This document shows, piece after piece, positions 23,159 to 32,631 of a stretch of DNA of 64,000 bases (within the stretch, counting starts at the first letter, position 1; each line of letters begins with the position of its first letter). Below the pieces are notes generated by a model. The model worked only from the letters and a program-made list of their open reading frames with translations. It had not been told where the DNA came from and ran no database searches. The position numbers and the translations under genes are program-made. Source of the DNA: Asticcacaulis benevestitus DSM 16100 = ATCC BAA-896 (GTDB taxonomy: Bacteria > Pseudomonadota > Alphaproteobacteria > Caulobacterales > Caulobacteraceae); the NCBI RefSeq assembly GCF_000376105.1, contig NZ_AQWM01000012.1, forward strand, positions 1 to 64,000, given 5' to 3'.

Positions 23159-26077
23159 TTAGTAGGCGTACTTCAATGTCAGCAGAGCTGTACGCCCCGA
23201 TTGGATGACATCGGCAATGGCTTTGGAGTTTTCACCGATATGGGAATAGTAGGTGTAGTTCTTGAACAGGTTGGCGATGGACAGATCAAGCTGAACGACG
23301 CCAAAATCATAACCTGCGTGCACGTCGAGATGCTGTACCGGCTCGACCCACAGATTATCCCACGAGCCGCCCTTGCCCAGTATGTCGTAGTTGGCGACAT
23401 AGGCGCCGGAGTAATGGTAGGTGATGTCAACCGTGACCTTTTCGCGGGCGTAGTAAAGACCCAGATTGGCCGTCACGTCCGGAGCGTTCTGCATGCGCTC
23501 CTCGTGGCCCCAACTCGTGCCAATGTCGGCTTTAGAGGTTTGTAAGGCGAGATTGCCGCCGATAGACAGGCCATCGAAAGGCGCGGGCATGCCGTCAAAT
23601 TTCTGCTGACCTTCAAACTCAATACCCAGGACCGAGGCATTGCCGCCATTCTTTGGCTGACTGATCAAAACCGCGCCGCTCCCCGAGGTCGCGCCGTTGA
23701 TGTAGCCGGTGCCGCTGTCATAAATATAGTTGCTCAAGTCTTTGTAGAAAACACCAACGCCGTAATAGCCGCCGGTGCTGGTGCGCCATGTGCCGTTGGC
23801 ATCGACATTGACCGCACCGATCGCTTTCAGGTCCGGATTGCCTTTTGTGATGGTTGTGGTGCCGGTGGACGGATCGTACTTGCTGCTGGAGCTACCCCCA
23901 AGCTGAAACATCGGCGGACGCGTGTAGCTCGTCCAGATCGAGGCACGATAGACCGTTTTGGCATCGGGGCGATAGTTCAGGAATACGCTTGGCAGAACCT
24001 TGGAGAAGCTGGCCGTATTGGACTGGTATGCACCGGGTACTTCAATCACGTCCGGTACTTCAATCACTTTGGTCGGATCCGCAGGATCCGGCACGGTCGT
24101 CATTTTCGTGGGATCCGGCTCGAACTTACGCACCCAGTAGGTATTCTTGACGTCGGTTGACTCGTATCGGATGCCGGGGATGATTTCGAGCGTATCCGTT
24201 GCAAACTTGGCCATCACATAGGCCGCGCTGACGGTCTCGGTGCCTGACAGTGTGTTACAGTTATAATTGGTAAGCACGCCCAGCGCGTTACCTCCGCCGG
24301 TACAGATGTCGCTAGCGGCATCCAGCTTTGCCTGTGTATCCGTTAGTGCATTGTAGCGTGCGGCGACGACCTGATGGTCGACGATAGGTACCAGATAATC
24401 ATATTTACCGGGGAAGCCGGGATAGTAACCGACGATGGCCGCAGTATCGGCGCCGAGGCTGGAGGCTGGATTGGGATCTGTGACCGTATAGTCGCGATTG
24501 CTGACATCGCGGTTGCTCGTTACGTATTTCGCGCCAAAGGAGATCGATTGCAGCAGGCTTTGGTCGAAGTCGTAGCCGCCATCAAAGCGCGCTCCGTATT
24601 TTTCCTGCTGGCTGAGTCCGGATGTCACTTCATAACAGCAAGGCGCTGGCATGGTGCCCGGATTGAGGGCTGTATACTCCATGCCGGGTGTCAGGTGCGC
24701 GATCGGGAAATTATCCGCGCCATAGGTGACCAGCGTCGCAGCGCCGTAAGGTGCTGCACCACGGCTCGAGGAACCGGCCGGAATAGAGGTTGTCCACATT
24801 TCCAGATGGTTGGGACGGTCATTGCGGCCGAAGGAGTAGAAGACGTTCGGTTCAAAGTGCCACTTGCCGACGCGCTTCTTTACACCGAAGTCGAGCGTGC
24901 TGAGATTGGAGTGCAGAGGGTTGGTTTCATACCACAGGCGGTTGGACACCGCCGGGATGGTTGTCTGATAGAGGCCGTTGCCGGCGGCGATATAGCCATC
25001 CTTCAGACTACCGTTAGCATCCAGTGGGCTGGTGCCCTCATCGCGCACCGAGCCTTCACCCACGATTTGATTGAGGCTCGAATTTTGGGTCGTCCAGTCA
25101 TGGGCGTAGGTCAGGTGCATATAATAGCTGGTATCGACGTCTGGTCGCCAATCGAGGGATACCGTACCTCCCCAGAGTTCGGTGTGGCCGCTGGAAACGC
25201 CGACATTGAAGCCTGTCAGGATAAGATCCTGAAGGGGATCCATGCCGGACGGGATATTGCCATTGCCGTCCACATAGGACAGGGCGTAGGCTCGGTCACC
25301 GCCGGATGCTTCCATGACGCCGCCGAGTTCCGAATTGGCGTAATGGCGCAGGTTGTAATAGGCGCTGACATAGACGCCGAAATTGTCATCGGCGCCGAAT
25401 TTGCGCGAAAAGTCGGCCGCGGCGCCGAAACCGGTGCTGTCCGCACCCAGATCATCCGCCTGGCTTTCAAAATTGCCGCTTACCGAGAGTGAGCCCCTTT
25501 GCTTACCCTTGAAGTCGAAGGCCGTTGGCGTGCGGAAATCAATCGTTCCACCGATGGCGTCACCATCCATATTGGCGGTCGATGTCTTATTGAGAACAAT
25601 TGTTTGCAGGCCGGAGGGCGGAATGAGGTTGAGTTGAACTCCGCGCGAATAGGGCTGGGCCTGAGCCACGGCCACGCCGTTGATCAGATTGACATTGTAC
25701 TCCGAATTCATGCTGCGGATCGAGACATACTGGCCTTCGCCACGCGACGCGCCATCAATACCGCCGATGAACGAGTTGCCCGTCATCATGACGTTTACAC
25801 CCGGCATGAGCCCGAGAATTTCTGCCGCATTGTGCACGGCTGTGCGTTGAAGGTCGGTTGCTGAAAGGACGGAAATTGAATTGTCCGACTTCAACTGCAT
25901 TGTTTTCGCCGTGAAACGGTTGCTGACGATCACGACTTCCGTGCTGCCTGTTTCTGGTGTCTTAGCTTCAGGTGCAGCCTCCTGCGCCCATGCTGAACCG
26001 CACAGCAGGCCCAGGGTCAGTACGCCCGAGCCGAGCGCTGTGGCTCCCAAAAGCTTGGTGGTAAATGTCTTTCGCAT
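23159..26077 (-). CDS. TonB-dependent outer-membrane receptor (972 aa)
   Basis: A signal peptide (MRKTFTTKLLGATALGSGVL then TLGLLCGSAWAQ) is followed by a TonB-box-like STEVVIVS, a plug domain (NAAEILGLMPGVNVMM, YVSIRSMNSEYNVNLINGVA, TIVLNKTSTANMDGDAIGGT) and a long beta-barrel ending RTALLTLKYAY with the aromatic C-terminus needed for outer-membrane insertion. This is the large type used for oligosaccharide uptake in Caulobacterales and Xanthomonads. A GH92 mannosidase follows, so a mannose-rich oligosaccharide is a reasonable ligand guess. Upstream, a 9-bp inverted repeat (26218-26257) and AT-rich sequence mark the control region. Confidence 0.92.
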   Translation of the reverse strand: MRKTFTTKLLGATALGSGVLTLGLLCGSAWAQEAAPEAKTPETGSTEVVIVSNRFTAKTMQLKSDNSISVLSATDLQRTAVHNAAEILGLMPGVNVMMTGNSFIGGIDGASRGEGQYVSIRSMNSEYNVNLINGVAVAQAQPYSRGVQLNLIPPSGLQTIVLNKTSTANMDGDAIGGTIDFRTPTAFDFKGKQRGSLSVSGNFESQADDLGADSTGFGAAADFSRKFGADDNFGVYVSAYYNLRHYANSELGGVMEASGGDRAYALSYVDGNGNIPSGMDPLQDLILTGFNVGVSSGHTELWGGTVSLDWRPDVDTSYYMHLTYAHDWTTQNSSLNQIVGEGSVRDEGTSPLDANGSLKDGYIAAGNGLYQTTIPAVSNRLWYETNPLHSNLSTLDFGVKKRVGKWHFEPNVFYSFGRNDRPNHLEMWTTSIPAGSSSRGAAPYGAATLVTYGADNFPIAHLTPGMEYTALNPGTMPAPCCYEVTSGLSQQEKYGARFDGGYDFDQSLLQSISFGAKYVTSNRDVSNRDYTVTDPNPASSLGADTAAIVGYYPGFPGKYDYLVPIVDHQVVAARYNALTDTQAKLDAASDICTGGGNALGVLTNYNCNTLSGTETVSAAYVMAKFATDTLEIIPGIRYESTDVKNTYWVRKFEPDPTKMTTVPDPADPTKVIEVPDVIEVPGAYQSNTASFSKVLPSVFLNYRPDAKTVYRASIWTSYTRPPMFQLGGSSSSKYDPSTGTTTITKGNPDLKAIGAVNVDANGTWRTSTGGYYGVGVFYKDLSNYIYDSGTGYINGATSGSGAVLISQPKNGGNASVLGIEFEGQQKFDGMPAPFDGLSIGGNLALQTSKADIGTSWGHEERMQNAPDVTANLGLYYAREKVTVDITYHYSGAYVANYDILGKGGSWDNLWVEPVQHLDVHAGYDFGVVQLDLSIANLFKNYTYYSHIGENSKAIADVIQSGRTALLTLKYAY

Positions 26078-26217
26078 GATCGTTTCCTGGGGCTAGAATT
26101 TCGTTATGGCATGTCCAGACGGGTGCTGGACGCAAGGTGAAACAAAGGATTACGGCGCTGACTTAACGGAGAGAGGTTCCGTATGCGGCAACGCCCGCAG
26201 AGGGTGTGTATGTCTTG

Positions 26218-26257
26218 CCACCTAGCCGAGGCGTCCAAGTTTCTCTGTGCTAGGTGG
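26218..26257. repeat. 9-bp inverted repeat upstream of TonB receptor
   Basis: CCACCTAGC (26218-26226) and GCTAGGTGG (26249-26257) are perfect complements separated by 22 bases, about 140 bp before the receptor start. It could be a 5'-leader stem or a pair of operator half-sites. Confidence 0.5.
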
Positions 26258-26446
26258 AAAAATCCGGGCGAAACGAGAGGCCGTTTCGTTGAGGTGGCAC
26301 CTTGGAATGTTGGGTGTATTTGGCAGGCTTAGAGTCAAGAATGTGCCTGGAAGTTGGAATAAAAATTTCATAAAGTCAAAATAATTTATTTTTATTTCAA
26401 AAAAGTTGGGTCGCGCGAAGTGAGGTTAAGTAGTTGATTTGCAAGT

Positions 26447-26486
26447 AAAAAATAATATAGCCCTGAGCACATTTGCGCAGGGCTAT
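26447..26486 (-). terminator. Rho-independent terminator of the iolG-APC-pfkB-GH4 operon
   Basis: ATAGCCCTG and CAGGGCTAT (26457-26465 / 26478-26486) form a perfect 9-bp stem with a 12-base loop; on the minus strand it is followed by ATTATTTTTT. It lies 58 bp after the GH4 stop. Confidence 0.85.
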
Positions 26487-26544
26487 CTGATATTCTTAGA
26501 AATGATGCAGAAAGGACACAAACATGTGTCGTGTGTCGTGCCCA

Positions 26545-27969
26545 CTAACAGTGGATGCAGGTCGGATCCAAAAGGTCGTGCAGAAGGGGGTCAGACGCTT
26601 CCCAATCGCCGATCGCCGGGTGCAACAGGAAAGCTTTGCGAGCGATCAGTCGGGCCAGAGGATGAGAAAGGGCGTTGCCTTGATCGGCTGCCGCCGTCAT
26701 CGCAGATTTAATGGCTGCCCGCTCGTAGGATTTTACGGCGTGAACCAAGCCTTTGACTTCGTCAGGCAAACGACCGAGCGGCTCCGGTATGATAGAGTTG
26801 CGGCTGATCTGGCAAGGTGTTTCGATAATGTCAGCGGCATCAAGATCGCTCAACGTGCCGTTATTGCGTGTGTTGACTATGATGCGAGAAGGGGACTCAG
26901 AACTCAGGGCGGTGATCACATCCATGGCTATCTTATGGTATCCGCTGGCGACACGGAAGGGGTCTTCATCAAAGGTTGCCTCAGCGTCGAAGGCCGAGCC
27001 CCCCTTCGCTTCGAGGCGCATGTAAGAGCCTGAGCGTCGATTGAGATAGGCGGCATAGGTAGCGATGGCGTCCTGATTGGATCCGGCACGCAGTTCGGCA
27101 TCTAGGGTTTTCAGCAGCGCTTCATTGAGTTTTTCCACCTCGGCGCCGCGGCTTCCTCCATGCATCTTCTGTTTTTCCAGTGCCTTGCGACGATTATAAT
27201 AGAAATACAGATACTCTGTCGGGATGAGGCCCAACTGGCGTATCATGTCGCCGTCAAATAAGGGCACATGATAAAAACTGGCCAGAAGCGCATCATCTGC
27301 CAGAACCTTCTCGGTGATGTCCTCGCCGCGAAGGTGAATTTTGCGAATCCAGCCCAGATGATTGAGGCCTATATACTCGCAATGTACCTCATCGTGGCGG
27401 GCGCCCAATGCCCTGGCAATGTGATGCATCAGCTCTGTCGGTGTGTCGCATATGCCAACGACCTTGGCATTCGTATGTGTGGACAAAGCCTGAGTGATGA
27501 GTCCGGCGGGGTTGGTGAAGGAGACAATCCAGCCTTCAGGGGCATATTTCTCAACGATACGCGCCTGTTCGAGTACAACGGGTACGGTCCGCAGCGCCAT
27601 CGCCGCGCCAGCCGGGCCGGTCGTCTCCTGGCCTGGATAGTTGTTTTTAATCGCCGCCAGTTCGTCCGCCGCCCGTGAGGTGATGCCACCCACGCGGATG
27701 GAATTCATAATGTAGTCGCAGCCTTCGACAGCGGACTCTATCTTGTCGGCGACGGTGATCTTGAGTGAGCCACCTTCGCGGGCGACGATAGCCCGTCCCA
27801 AAGCCGCCATGAGCTGAACCCGGTTTTCGTCTGGATCATAAAGCGCCATTTCCTTGATGCCCAGGTTTTGGGCAATGTCATTGATGCCGAAAATGACGAG
27901 GGGTGTTCGGATGCCGCCTCCACCAATCAAGGATACCTTGCCGTTAAGCCCGTTCGTAGGTTTGGTCAT
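26545..27969 (-). CDS. GH4 family glycosidase (6-phospho-beta-glucosidase-like)
   Basis: A 474-residue GH4 enzyme. The NAD-binding start [12 protein letters not shown], the [12 protein letters not shown] block, the GICDTPTE motif (metal-ligand Cys) and GLNHLGW (metal-ligand His) are all present. GH4 enzymes use NAD and a divalent metal in a redox-elimination mechanism and act on 6-phospho-glycosides or on unphosphorylated galactosides or glucuronides. AGGAG lies 5 bases before ATG 27969 inside the end of the kinase gene (26-bp overlap), so they are coupled. A GH4 enzyme paired with a PfkB kinase inside an inositol locus is unusual: the pair may process an inositol glycoside or similar sugar. 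It is cytoplasmic and last in its operon. Confidence 0.85.
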   Translation of the reverse strand: MTKPTNGLNGKVSLIGGGGIRTPLVIFGINDIAQNLGIKEMALYDPDENRVQLMAALGRAIVAREGGSLKITVADKIESAVEGCDYIMNSIRVGGITSRAADELAAIKNNYPGQETTGPAGAAMALRTVPVVLEQARIVEKYAPEGWIVSFTNPAGLITQALSTHTNAKVVGICDTPTELMHHIARALGARHDEVHCEYIGLNHLGWIRKIHLRGEDITEKVLADDALLASFYHVPLFDGDMIRQLGLIPTEYLYFYYNRRKALEKQKMHGGSRGAEVEKLNEALLKTLDAELRAGSNQDAIATYAAYLNRRSGSYMRLEAKGGSAFDAEATFDEDPFRVASGYHKIAMDVITALSSESPSRIIVNTRNNGTLSDLDAADIIETPCQISRNSIIPEPLGRLPDEVKGLVHAVKSYERAAIKSAMTAAADQGNALSHPLARLIARKAFLLHPAIGDWEASDPLLHDLLDPTCIHC

Positions 27970-28876
27970 AAAAACTCCTGTACATAGAGACTGGCGGCAA
28001 CCCGTTCAGGGCGCCTGCGAATTGAGTGGATAGAGCACCGCTGACGCATGCCCGTTGCAGGCGAACGAGGGGCGAGGAACCGTCCAGAAGTCCGTCAATA
28101 AAACCGACATTGAACGCGTCGCCTGCGCCCGTGGTGTCGATGGCCTTAACGACGGGCGGGTGCGCATGATAGCGTTGGCCTGCGCTTTCTGTCATAGCGC
28201 CGCGTGCCCCCAGTTTTAACGTGGCTGCCGTAAATCCTAAGGCTTTCGTACGGCTGAAGTAGCCGTCTTCGTTCGCTTGGCCACACAAAAGCTCGGCTTC
28301 TTTTTCATTGGGCAGGAAATGATCTATATCACGCAAGGTGGCAGCGTTTACAGGATCGCCCAGCCAGTCAGGTTGATAGCCCACGTCCAGTGACGTGGTG
28401 CAGTTCGCCGATTTTAGGCGCGGGAGCACGTGTTCAGCCACCTCACGGCTAAGTGGCATGGAAAAATGAACATGACGCGCACGTGTGAGATTCGCCACGG
28501 CCTGATCAGACATCAAGTGTGCCCCGAGGTCTCGGTTCAGGCCTGTGTGGGTAAAGAAACTGCGATCCTGAAGAGTCGACACACTGACGGTCACGCCCGT
28601 GGCGCCGTCCATCGCACGTAAGCTGTCATGTAGAACGCCAAATGTATTGAGGCGGTTGTAAATCCACTGTGTGTCGCTGGTACCAATCAGTCCCATCAGA
28701 GTTACGGAGCGTCCGATCCGTGCCAGACCGCAAGCGGTCGTGGCTGCGCCGCCACCGAGCTCCTTGGTATAGTTGTCGGTCAGTACCTCTTCACCCGGGC
28801 GGGGCCAGCGGTCGAAACCGCTGAACACATGGTCGAGATAGATTTCGCCTACAACCGTTACATCCAGCGTTTTCAT
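27944..28876 (-). CDS. PfkB-family carbohydrate kinase
   Basis: A 310-residue ribokinase-fold protein. The N-terminal signature region reads GGGAATTACGLARIGRSVTL and the C-terminal ATP/anion-hole motif reads DTTGAGDAFNVGFIDGLL, with the catalytic Asp in GAGDA. Substrate is not evident; it is distinct from the IolC kinase across the promoter. It overlaps the APC permease gene by 4 bases upstream and the GH4 gene by 26 bases downstream, so the three are translationally linked. A role in phosphorylating the sugar or glycoside imported by the permease, ready for the GH4 enzyme, is a reasonable inference. Confidence 0.85.
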   Translation of the reverse strand: MKTLDVTVVGEIYLDHVFSGFDRWPRPGEEVLTDNYTKELGGGAATTACGLARIGRSVTLMGLIGTSDTQWIYNRLNTFGVLHDSLRAMDGATGVTVSVSTLQDRSFFTHTGLNRDLGAHLMSDQAVANLTRARHVHFSMPLSREVAEHVLPRLKSANCTTSLDVGYQPDWLGDPVNAATLRDIDHFLPNEKEAELLCGQANEDGYFSRTKALGFTAATLKLGARGAMTESAGQRYHAHPPVVKAIDTTGAGDAFNVGFIDGLLDGSSPLVRLQRACVSGALSTQFAGALNGLPPVSMYRSFYDQTYERA

Positions 28877-30297
28877 GACTTTACCTCAAAAGGCCAGTCT
28901 TTCTGATGAAAGGCCAAACCGAGGAAAATCGCTGCGCCCACGGCAAACAAACCCATCCCCATCACAATATAGATCAGCTTGGAGGTCGTGACGATATAGA
29001 TCCAGCCTGCCAGCGAGATCAGCGCCGGTATCGGAAAGAGTGGCATCTTGTAGGGTTTGGCGCCTGGATCGGTGCCACTCAGGTGGTAATCCTGTTGGAA
29101 TTGCTCTTGTAGCTGTTTTCGGCGAAATATTACCGCCAGGCACTGGAAACTATACTGAAAGAGGGTCTGGACCACGATAAGAACTGAAATGAGGGCATTC
29201 AGAGAGAGAAAACAGGCGATCGCTGAGGCAACACCCATGACAATCAAAGAGACCGTTGGGAAGTGGCCCTTGGGATGAACGGCGGCAAAAATTTTGAAAA
29301 ATTTTCCCTCCAGCGCTGCGGCATACGGAATGCGTGAATATCCCAGCAAAACGACATAGGCCGAGCCCCATCCCGCGATCATGATCAGGATGGCGACAAT
29401 AATGCCGCCCGTGCGTCCGTAAAGGTGGGCCATGAAGTCCGCCACGACAGCCTTCGATACCATGGCTTCGCGCCAGGGTACGACACCCAGGATGGACAGG
29501 TTCAGGCCACAATACAGCAAGGCGATCAGGACGATGGCCCAGAGGATTGATCGCGGAATAACCTTTCGCGGCTGTTTGACTTCACCTGCCAGCATGCACA
29601 CATTGCTATATCCGCCGTAATCATAGACCGCAATCAAGGTTGTCGAGCCCAGCCCCATCAGGAACCCGGTGGTCATGTTGAAGGCGCCCGGCGGAAAATC
29701 AAAGGCGATGCGGGCATCAAAATGAGTCATGCCGGCGAAGATGATCCATAGCAATGAAGCAACCACTATGCCGGTTGTGATGAGAGATATGATCTGTATC
29801 TTACGGATGTTGCGATACAGGAGCCAGGTGTTTAGAAGGCAGAGAGCGGCCGCGGACAGCGTCAGCGTCGTGGCCTTAAGTTGTGGGAAAAGATAACTTA
29901 GATAGCTCACAAAGCCTACGGCGCCAGCGGCAACATTGAGCGGGCCATTCATGAGAGATTGCCACAAAAACAAAAAGCCAAACATGTTGCCAAGCTTTTT
30001 TTCGTCAAATAGGCGGCGCAAGTATTGATAGGAGCCGCCTGAATGCGGCATGGCGGCTCCAAGCTCGGCCCATACAAAGCCATCGCTAAGGGATATGATA
30101 GCCCCTAGTATCCAGCCGATCAGCGCTTGCGGTCCACCCATTGCTCCCAAGGCGAGCGGGATCGTAATGAAGGGACCAATACCCACCATGTTGAGCATAT
30201 TGGCCGACAGGGCGCCCCAGAATCCCAGTTCGCGGCGTGGATTTAACGTAGCCGCGACCGTGATGTCGGCGGGGAGCACAGGGGGGACGCCTGCCAT
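28873..30297 (-). CDS. APC-superfamily permease
   Basis: A 474-residue inner-membrane transporter with about twelve hydrophobic helices. The first helices carry GFWGALSANMLNMVGIGPFI and GWILGAIISLSDGFVWAELG, followed by AAMPHSGGSYQYLRRLF, all classic for amino acid-polyamine-organocation permeases (LeuT fold). Most family members carry amino acids, but its placement inside an inositol/sugar operon, 14 bp after an iolG-like gene and overlapping a sugar kinase, suggests the cargo is connected with inositol or its derivatives. No other inositol transporter lies in the window. Substrate is inference. Confidence 0.85.
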   Translation of the reverse strand: MAGVPPVLPADITVAATLNPRRELGFWGALSANMLNMVGIGPFITIPLALGAMGGPQALIGWILGAIISLSDGFVWAELGAAMPHSGGSYQYLRRLFDEKKLGNMFGFLFLWQSLMNGPLNVAAGAVGFVSYLSYLFPQLKATTLTLSAAALCLLNTWLLYRNIRKIQIISLITTGIVVASLLWIIFAGMTHFDARIAFDFPPGAFNMTTGFLMGLGSTTLIAVYDYGGYSNVCMLAGEVKQPRKVIPRSILWAIVLIALLYCGLNLSILGVVPWREAMVSKAVVADFMAHLYGRTGGIIVAILIMIAGWGSAYVVLLGYSRIPYAAALEGKFFKIFAAVHPKGHFPTVSLIVMGVASAIACFLSLNALISVLIVVQTLFQYSFQCLAVIFRRKQLQEQFQQDYHLSGTDPGAKPYKMPLFPIPALISLAGWIYIVTTSKLIYIVMGMGLFAVGAAIFLGLAFHQKDWPFEVKS

Positions 30298-30311
30298 ATC
30301 AGTTTGTCCTT

Positions 30312-31298
30312 TTAAAGATGTACAACCTGACCGGTTGTCGCGGAACGGGCAGCAGCCTCAGCCAAGGCGAGGGCGCGAATCGCGTCCCGATACCCGACGC
30401 ACGGTTTTGAGGCACCGGTGATAATGTCAGAAAAATGATCGGCTTCGGCGCGATAGGCGTCTGCATACCGCGACAGAAAAAAGTTCTGGAAGGTGTCTGC
30501 CTGAGCGCCATCCTGGCCCCAGTGTGACACAGTGGTTTCCGTCAGATTGTCAGCTTTAAGCAGACCTTTTGATCCATAGGCTTCGATACGTTGGTCATAG
30601 CCATAACCAGAGCGACGTGAGTTGCTTATGACACAAATCTTGCCCGAAGCCGTTTTGAGTACGGTTCGCGCCGTATCGAAATCGCCGGCCTCCCTTATAG
30701 CCGGATCGACCAAACAGGCGGTGGTTGCGAAAACTTCGACGGGTTCTTCATCCAGCAGGAAACGCGCCATATCAAAATCGTGGATCGCCATATCCTTAAA
30801 CAGCCCCCCCGACACCTTGATATAGGCGACGGGTGGGGGGGACGGGTCGTGGCTGACGATCAGCAAGGACTCCAGGCTACCGATACGCCCGGCGATAATC
30901 TGTTGCTTAAGCGTAGAGAAATGCCGATCAAAGCGACGGTTAAAACCCAGTAGAAGGGGGACGTTGTCGCCGCTCATGACGTCGGCAGCGCCAAGCGCTG
31001 TGGTCAGATCGAGATCGAGAGGCTTTTCACACATCACAGCCTTGCCAGCGGCAAGCGCCCGGCGTGTATGGTCCAGATGCTGATCCGTGGGACTGGCCAC
31101 CACCACACCTGCTATTCCAGGGTCACTCAGAACGGCTTCTAAATTTAGAACATCTGCCCCGACCTGAGAGGCAAGAGTCCTGGCAGCGTCTGGCACAGGA
31201 TCGACAATCGCCGTCACACGCATTTTGGCGTGGGCAGCAATATTTGTAGCATGTATACGGCCAATCCGGCCGGCTCCCAAAATGGCGACGTTTAACAT
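30312..31298 (-). CDS. iolG: Gfo/Idh/MocA-family oxidoreductase, probable inositol 2-dehydrogenase
   Basis: A 328-residue protein with the NAD(P)-binding Rossmann start MLNVAILGAGRIGRIHATNI, the conserved EKP of VMCEKPLDLD (catalytic Lys) and GGLFKDMAIHDFDMARFLL, with the catalytic Asp-x-x-x-His type arrangement. Together with GFNRRFDRHF these blocks fit the inositol 2-dehydrogenase subgroup (myo-inositol to 2-keto-myo-inositol), the first step for IolE, IolD, IolB and IolC encoded divergently. ATG 31298 is preferred to the GTG at 31337, which would add a non-homologous lead. A terminator-like leader precedes it. The IolG assignment relies partly on neighbours; other polyols or scyllo-inositol are possible. 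Confidence 0.78.
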   Translation of the reverse strand: MLNVAILGAGRIGRIHATNIAAHAKMRVTAIVDPVPDAARTLASQVGADVLNLEAVLSDPGIAGVVVASPTDQHLDHTRRALAAGKAVMCEKPLDLDLTTALGAADVMSGDNVPLLLGFNRRFDRHFSTLKQQIIAGRIGSLESLLIVSHDPSPPPVAYIKVSGGLFKDMAIHDFDMARFLLDEEPVEVFATTACLVDPAIREAGDFDTARTVLKTASGKICVISNSRRSGYGYDQRIEAYGSKGLLKADNLTETTVSHWGQDGAQADTFQNFFLSRYADAYRAEADHFSDIITGASKPCVGYRDAIRALALAEAAARSATTGQVVHL

Positions 31299-31345
31299 GA
31301 TCAGCAGCTCTGAGGTTAAAGGGTGGGCGTAAACCACAGATTTAA

Positions 31346-31395
31346 ACGAAAAAGCCCGCCTGCCTAACCCTCAAAACGGCAGGGCAGGCACGGGC
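31346..31395 (-). terminator. Terminator-like stem in the leader of the iolG operon (possible attenuator)
   Basis: GCCCG+CCTGCC (31354-31364) pairs with GGCAGG+CGGGC (31383-31395, with a 2-base bulge). In the iolG direction (minus) the stem is followed by TTTTTCGTTT. No gene ends here: iolR is divergent, and iolG starts about 50 bp further on, so the terminator must lie in the iolG 5' leader if transcription starts upstream of it. Confidence 0.65.
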
Positions 31396-31412
31396 ACAAA
31401 ACAATTGCATTA

Positions 31413-31432
31413 TTTGGAACAAATATTCCAAA
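31413..31432. promoter_or_regulatory. Probable IolR operator (GGAA-N6-TTCC)
   Basis: TTTGGAA-CAAATA-TTCCAAA is a perfect 7-bp dyad with a 6-base centre, in the divergent iolR/iolG promoter region. It fits the GGAA-N6-TTCC operator described for the RpiR-type inositol regulator IolR of Sinorhizobium meliloti (recalled, not looked up). Confidence 0.75.
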
Positions 31433-31546
31433 ACAAGTCAACATAGAAAATTATTTCACCAGGCAACTTATGCCAATGTTCAATCTATTATTGTATGGTA
31501 TGCCAGAGGAAATTACCTCTAAGCAGGACCATTTTAAGGAGTAGCC

Positions 31547-32434
31547 ATGAAGTCAGGCACGGCTGGAACAGCCAAGATCGCCCCTAAAAAAATGTCGCCC
31601 CCCCAGACCAGCGCGGATCTCAAGGCGCAGGTGATGGCTATGCACGACTCCTTCAGCAAACGTATGAAACAGATTGCAAGTTACGTTTTGGATCGCCCGG
31701 AAGAATTGGCCTTCGAAACACTGGCTGTCTTTTCAGAGCGCTCAGGCGTCCAGCCGTCCGCTATTGTCCGCTTTGCGAAAGCGCTTGGCTATTCTGGCGC
31801 CAGTCAGATGCAAAAAATTATCCGTGATGGGCTTCTTGCCAGTAACATGACGCTAGGCTACGGCGAGCGGGTCCGTCAGTTCAATAAAAAAGTCGGACAG
31901 ACTCGTTCCACAGGAGGGGCCGAAATACTGGCTGAATATGTCGATGCGGACAGCCTTTCCCTGCAGAACCTGAAAGAAACCACGAGCGCGGATGACGTAT
32001 CTGCGGCCGTCGCGCGGATAATTGAGGCCGATACCCTTTATATCGTAGGGTTTCGCCGGGCGTTTCCTGTCGCGGCATACCTGGCCTATTCCTTCCAGAA
32101 AATGGGCAAGCCCACCATATTTATTGAAGGTGTTGGTGGCTTTTCTCAGTCGCAGGCCCGTACCATTCGGCCTGTCGATATCATGCTGGCCGTAAGTTAC
32201 CAACCCAGCGCCGAAGAGACCCTGGCTTGCGCCGAAATTGCTCATCAGAATGGCGCACCGATTATTTCCATCACGGATTCTATCGTCAATCCTATTGCGC
32301 GTATGTCTGTTCAGGCCTTCCAGGTGCGTGAATCTGAAGTGCGTGCTTTTCGTTCCTTGACCGCCTCTTTATGTCTTGGGCAAACCTTGGTTGTTGGCTA
32401 CGCCTTCGCCTCAGCGGAAGCTGACAGCTTGTGA
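31547..32434 (+). CDS. iolR: MurR/RpiR-family regulator, IolR-type
   Basis: A 295-residue regulator: an N-terminal RpiR helix-turn-helix (residues ~25-100: KRMKQIASYVLDRPEELAFE, ETLAVFSERSGVQPSAIVRFAKALGYSG) and a C-terminal SIS sugar-phosphate-binding domain (DTLYIVGFRRAFPVAAYLAY, LAVSYQPSAEETLACAEIAH, APIISITDS). Its position between the iolG-type operon and iolCDEB, with an adjacent GGAA-N6-TTCC dyad, identifies it as the repressor of inositol catabolism, presumably released by a phosphorylated intermediate made by IolC. AAGGAG precedes ATG 31547 by 6 bases. A short AGAGG/CCTCT stem lies in its leader at 31505-31520. Confidence 0.88.
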   Translation: MKSGTAGTAKIAPKKMSPPQTSADLKAQVMAMHDSFSKRMKQIASYVLDRPEELAFETLAVFSERSGVQPSAIVRFAKALGYSGASQMQKIIRDGLLASNMTLGYGERVRQFNKKVGQTRSTGGAEILAEYVDADSLSLQNLKETTSADDVSAAVARIIEADTLYIVGFRRAFPVAAYLAYSFQKMGKPTIFIEGVGGFSQSQARTIRPVDIMLAVSYQPSAEETLACAEIAHQNGAPIISITDSIVNPIARMSVQAFQVRESEVRAFRSLTASLCLGQTLVVGYAFASAEADSL

Positions 32435-32631
32435 TTATATTATAAATATGATCGCAAGAATGAAATGATAATTGCAAAATGAAAAAAAATAGAAAATATA
32501 GTTCTTAGTGGCGATGGGCATGATGCCCGAGACCGCCACCTTTATTGCGACCCTAACAACACCGGCCTTCGATGGTCACGGTGAGGAACAGGTCAGGGCA
32601 ATAGGGCGGATTGAGGGAACGAGGAAGCCAA

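Larger units (their letters stand above)
26078..26544. other. Upstream region of TonB receptor and 3' region of GH4 gene, 467 bp
   Basis: No gene found. It contains a 9-bp inverted repeat at 26218-26257, a smaller dyad CGAAAC/GTTTCG at 26269-26288, an AT-rich block at about 26357-26408 likely to hold the receptor promoter, and the terminator of the GH4 operon at 26447-26486. Confidence 0.5.

Noticed and set aside
24374-25492. 372-codon plus-strand frame inside the TonB receptor gene
   Set aside because: It is a shadow of the receptor coding sequence with no signal, domain or ribosome site.
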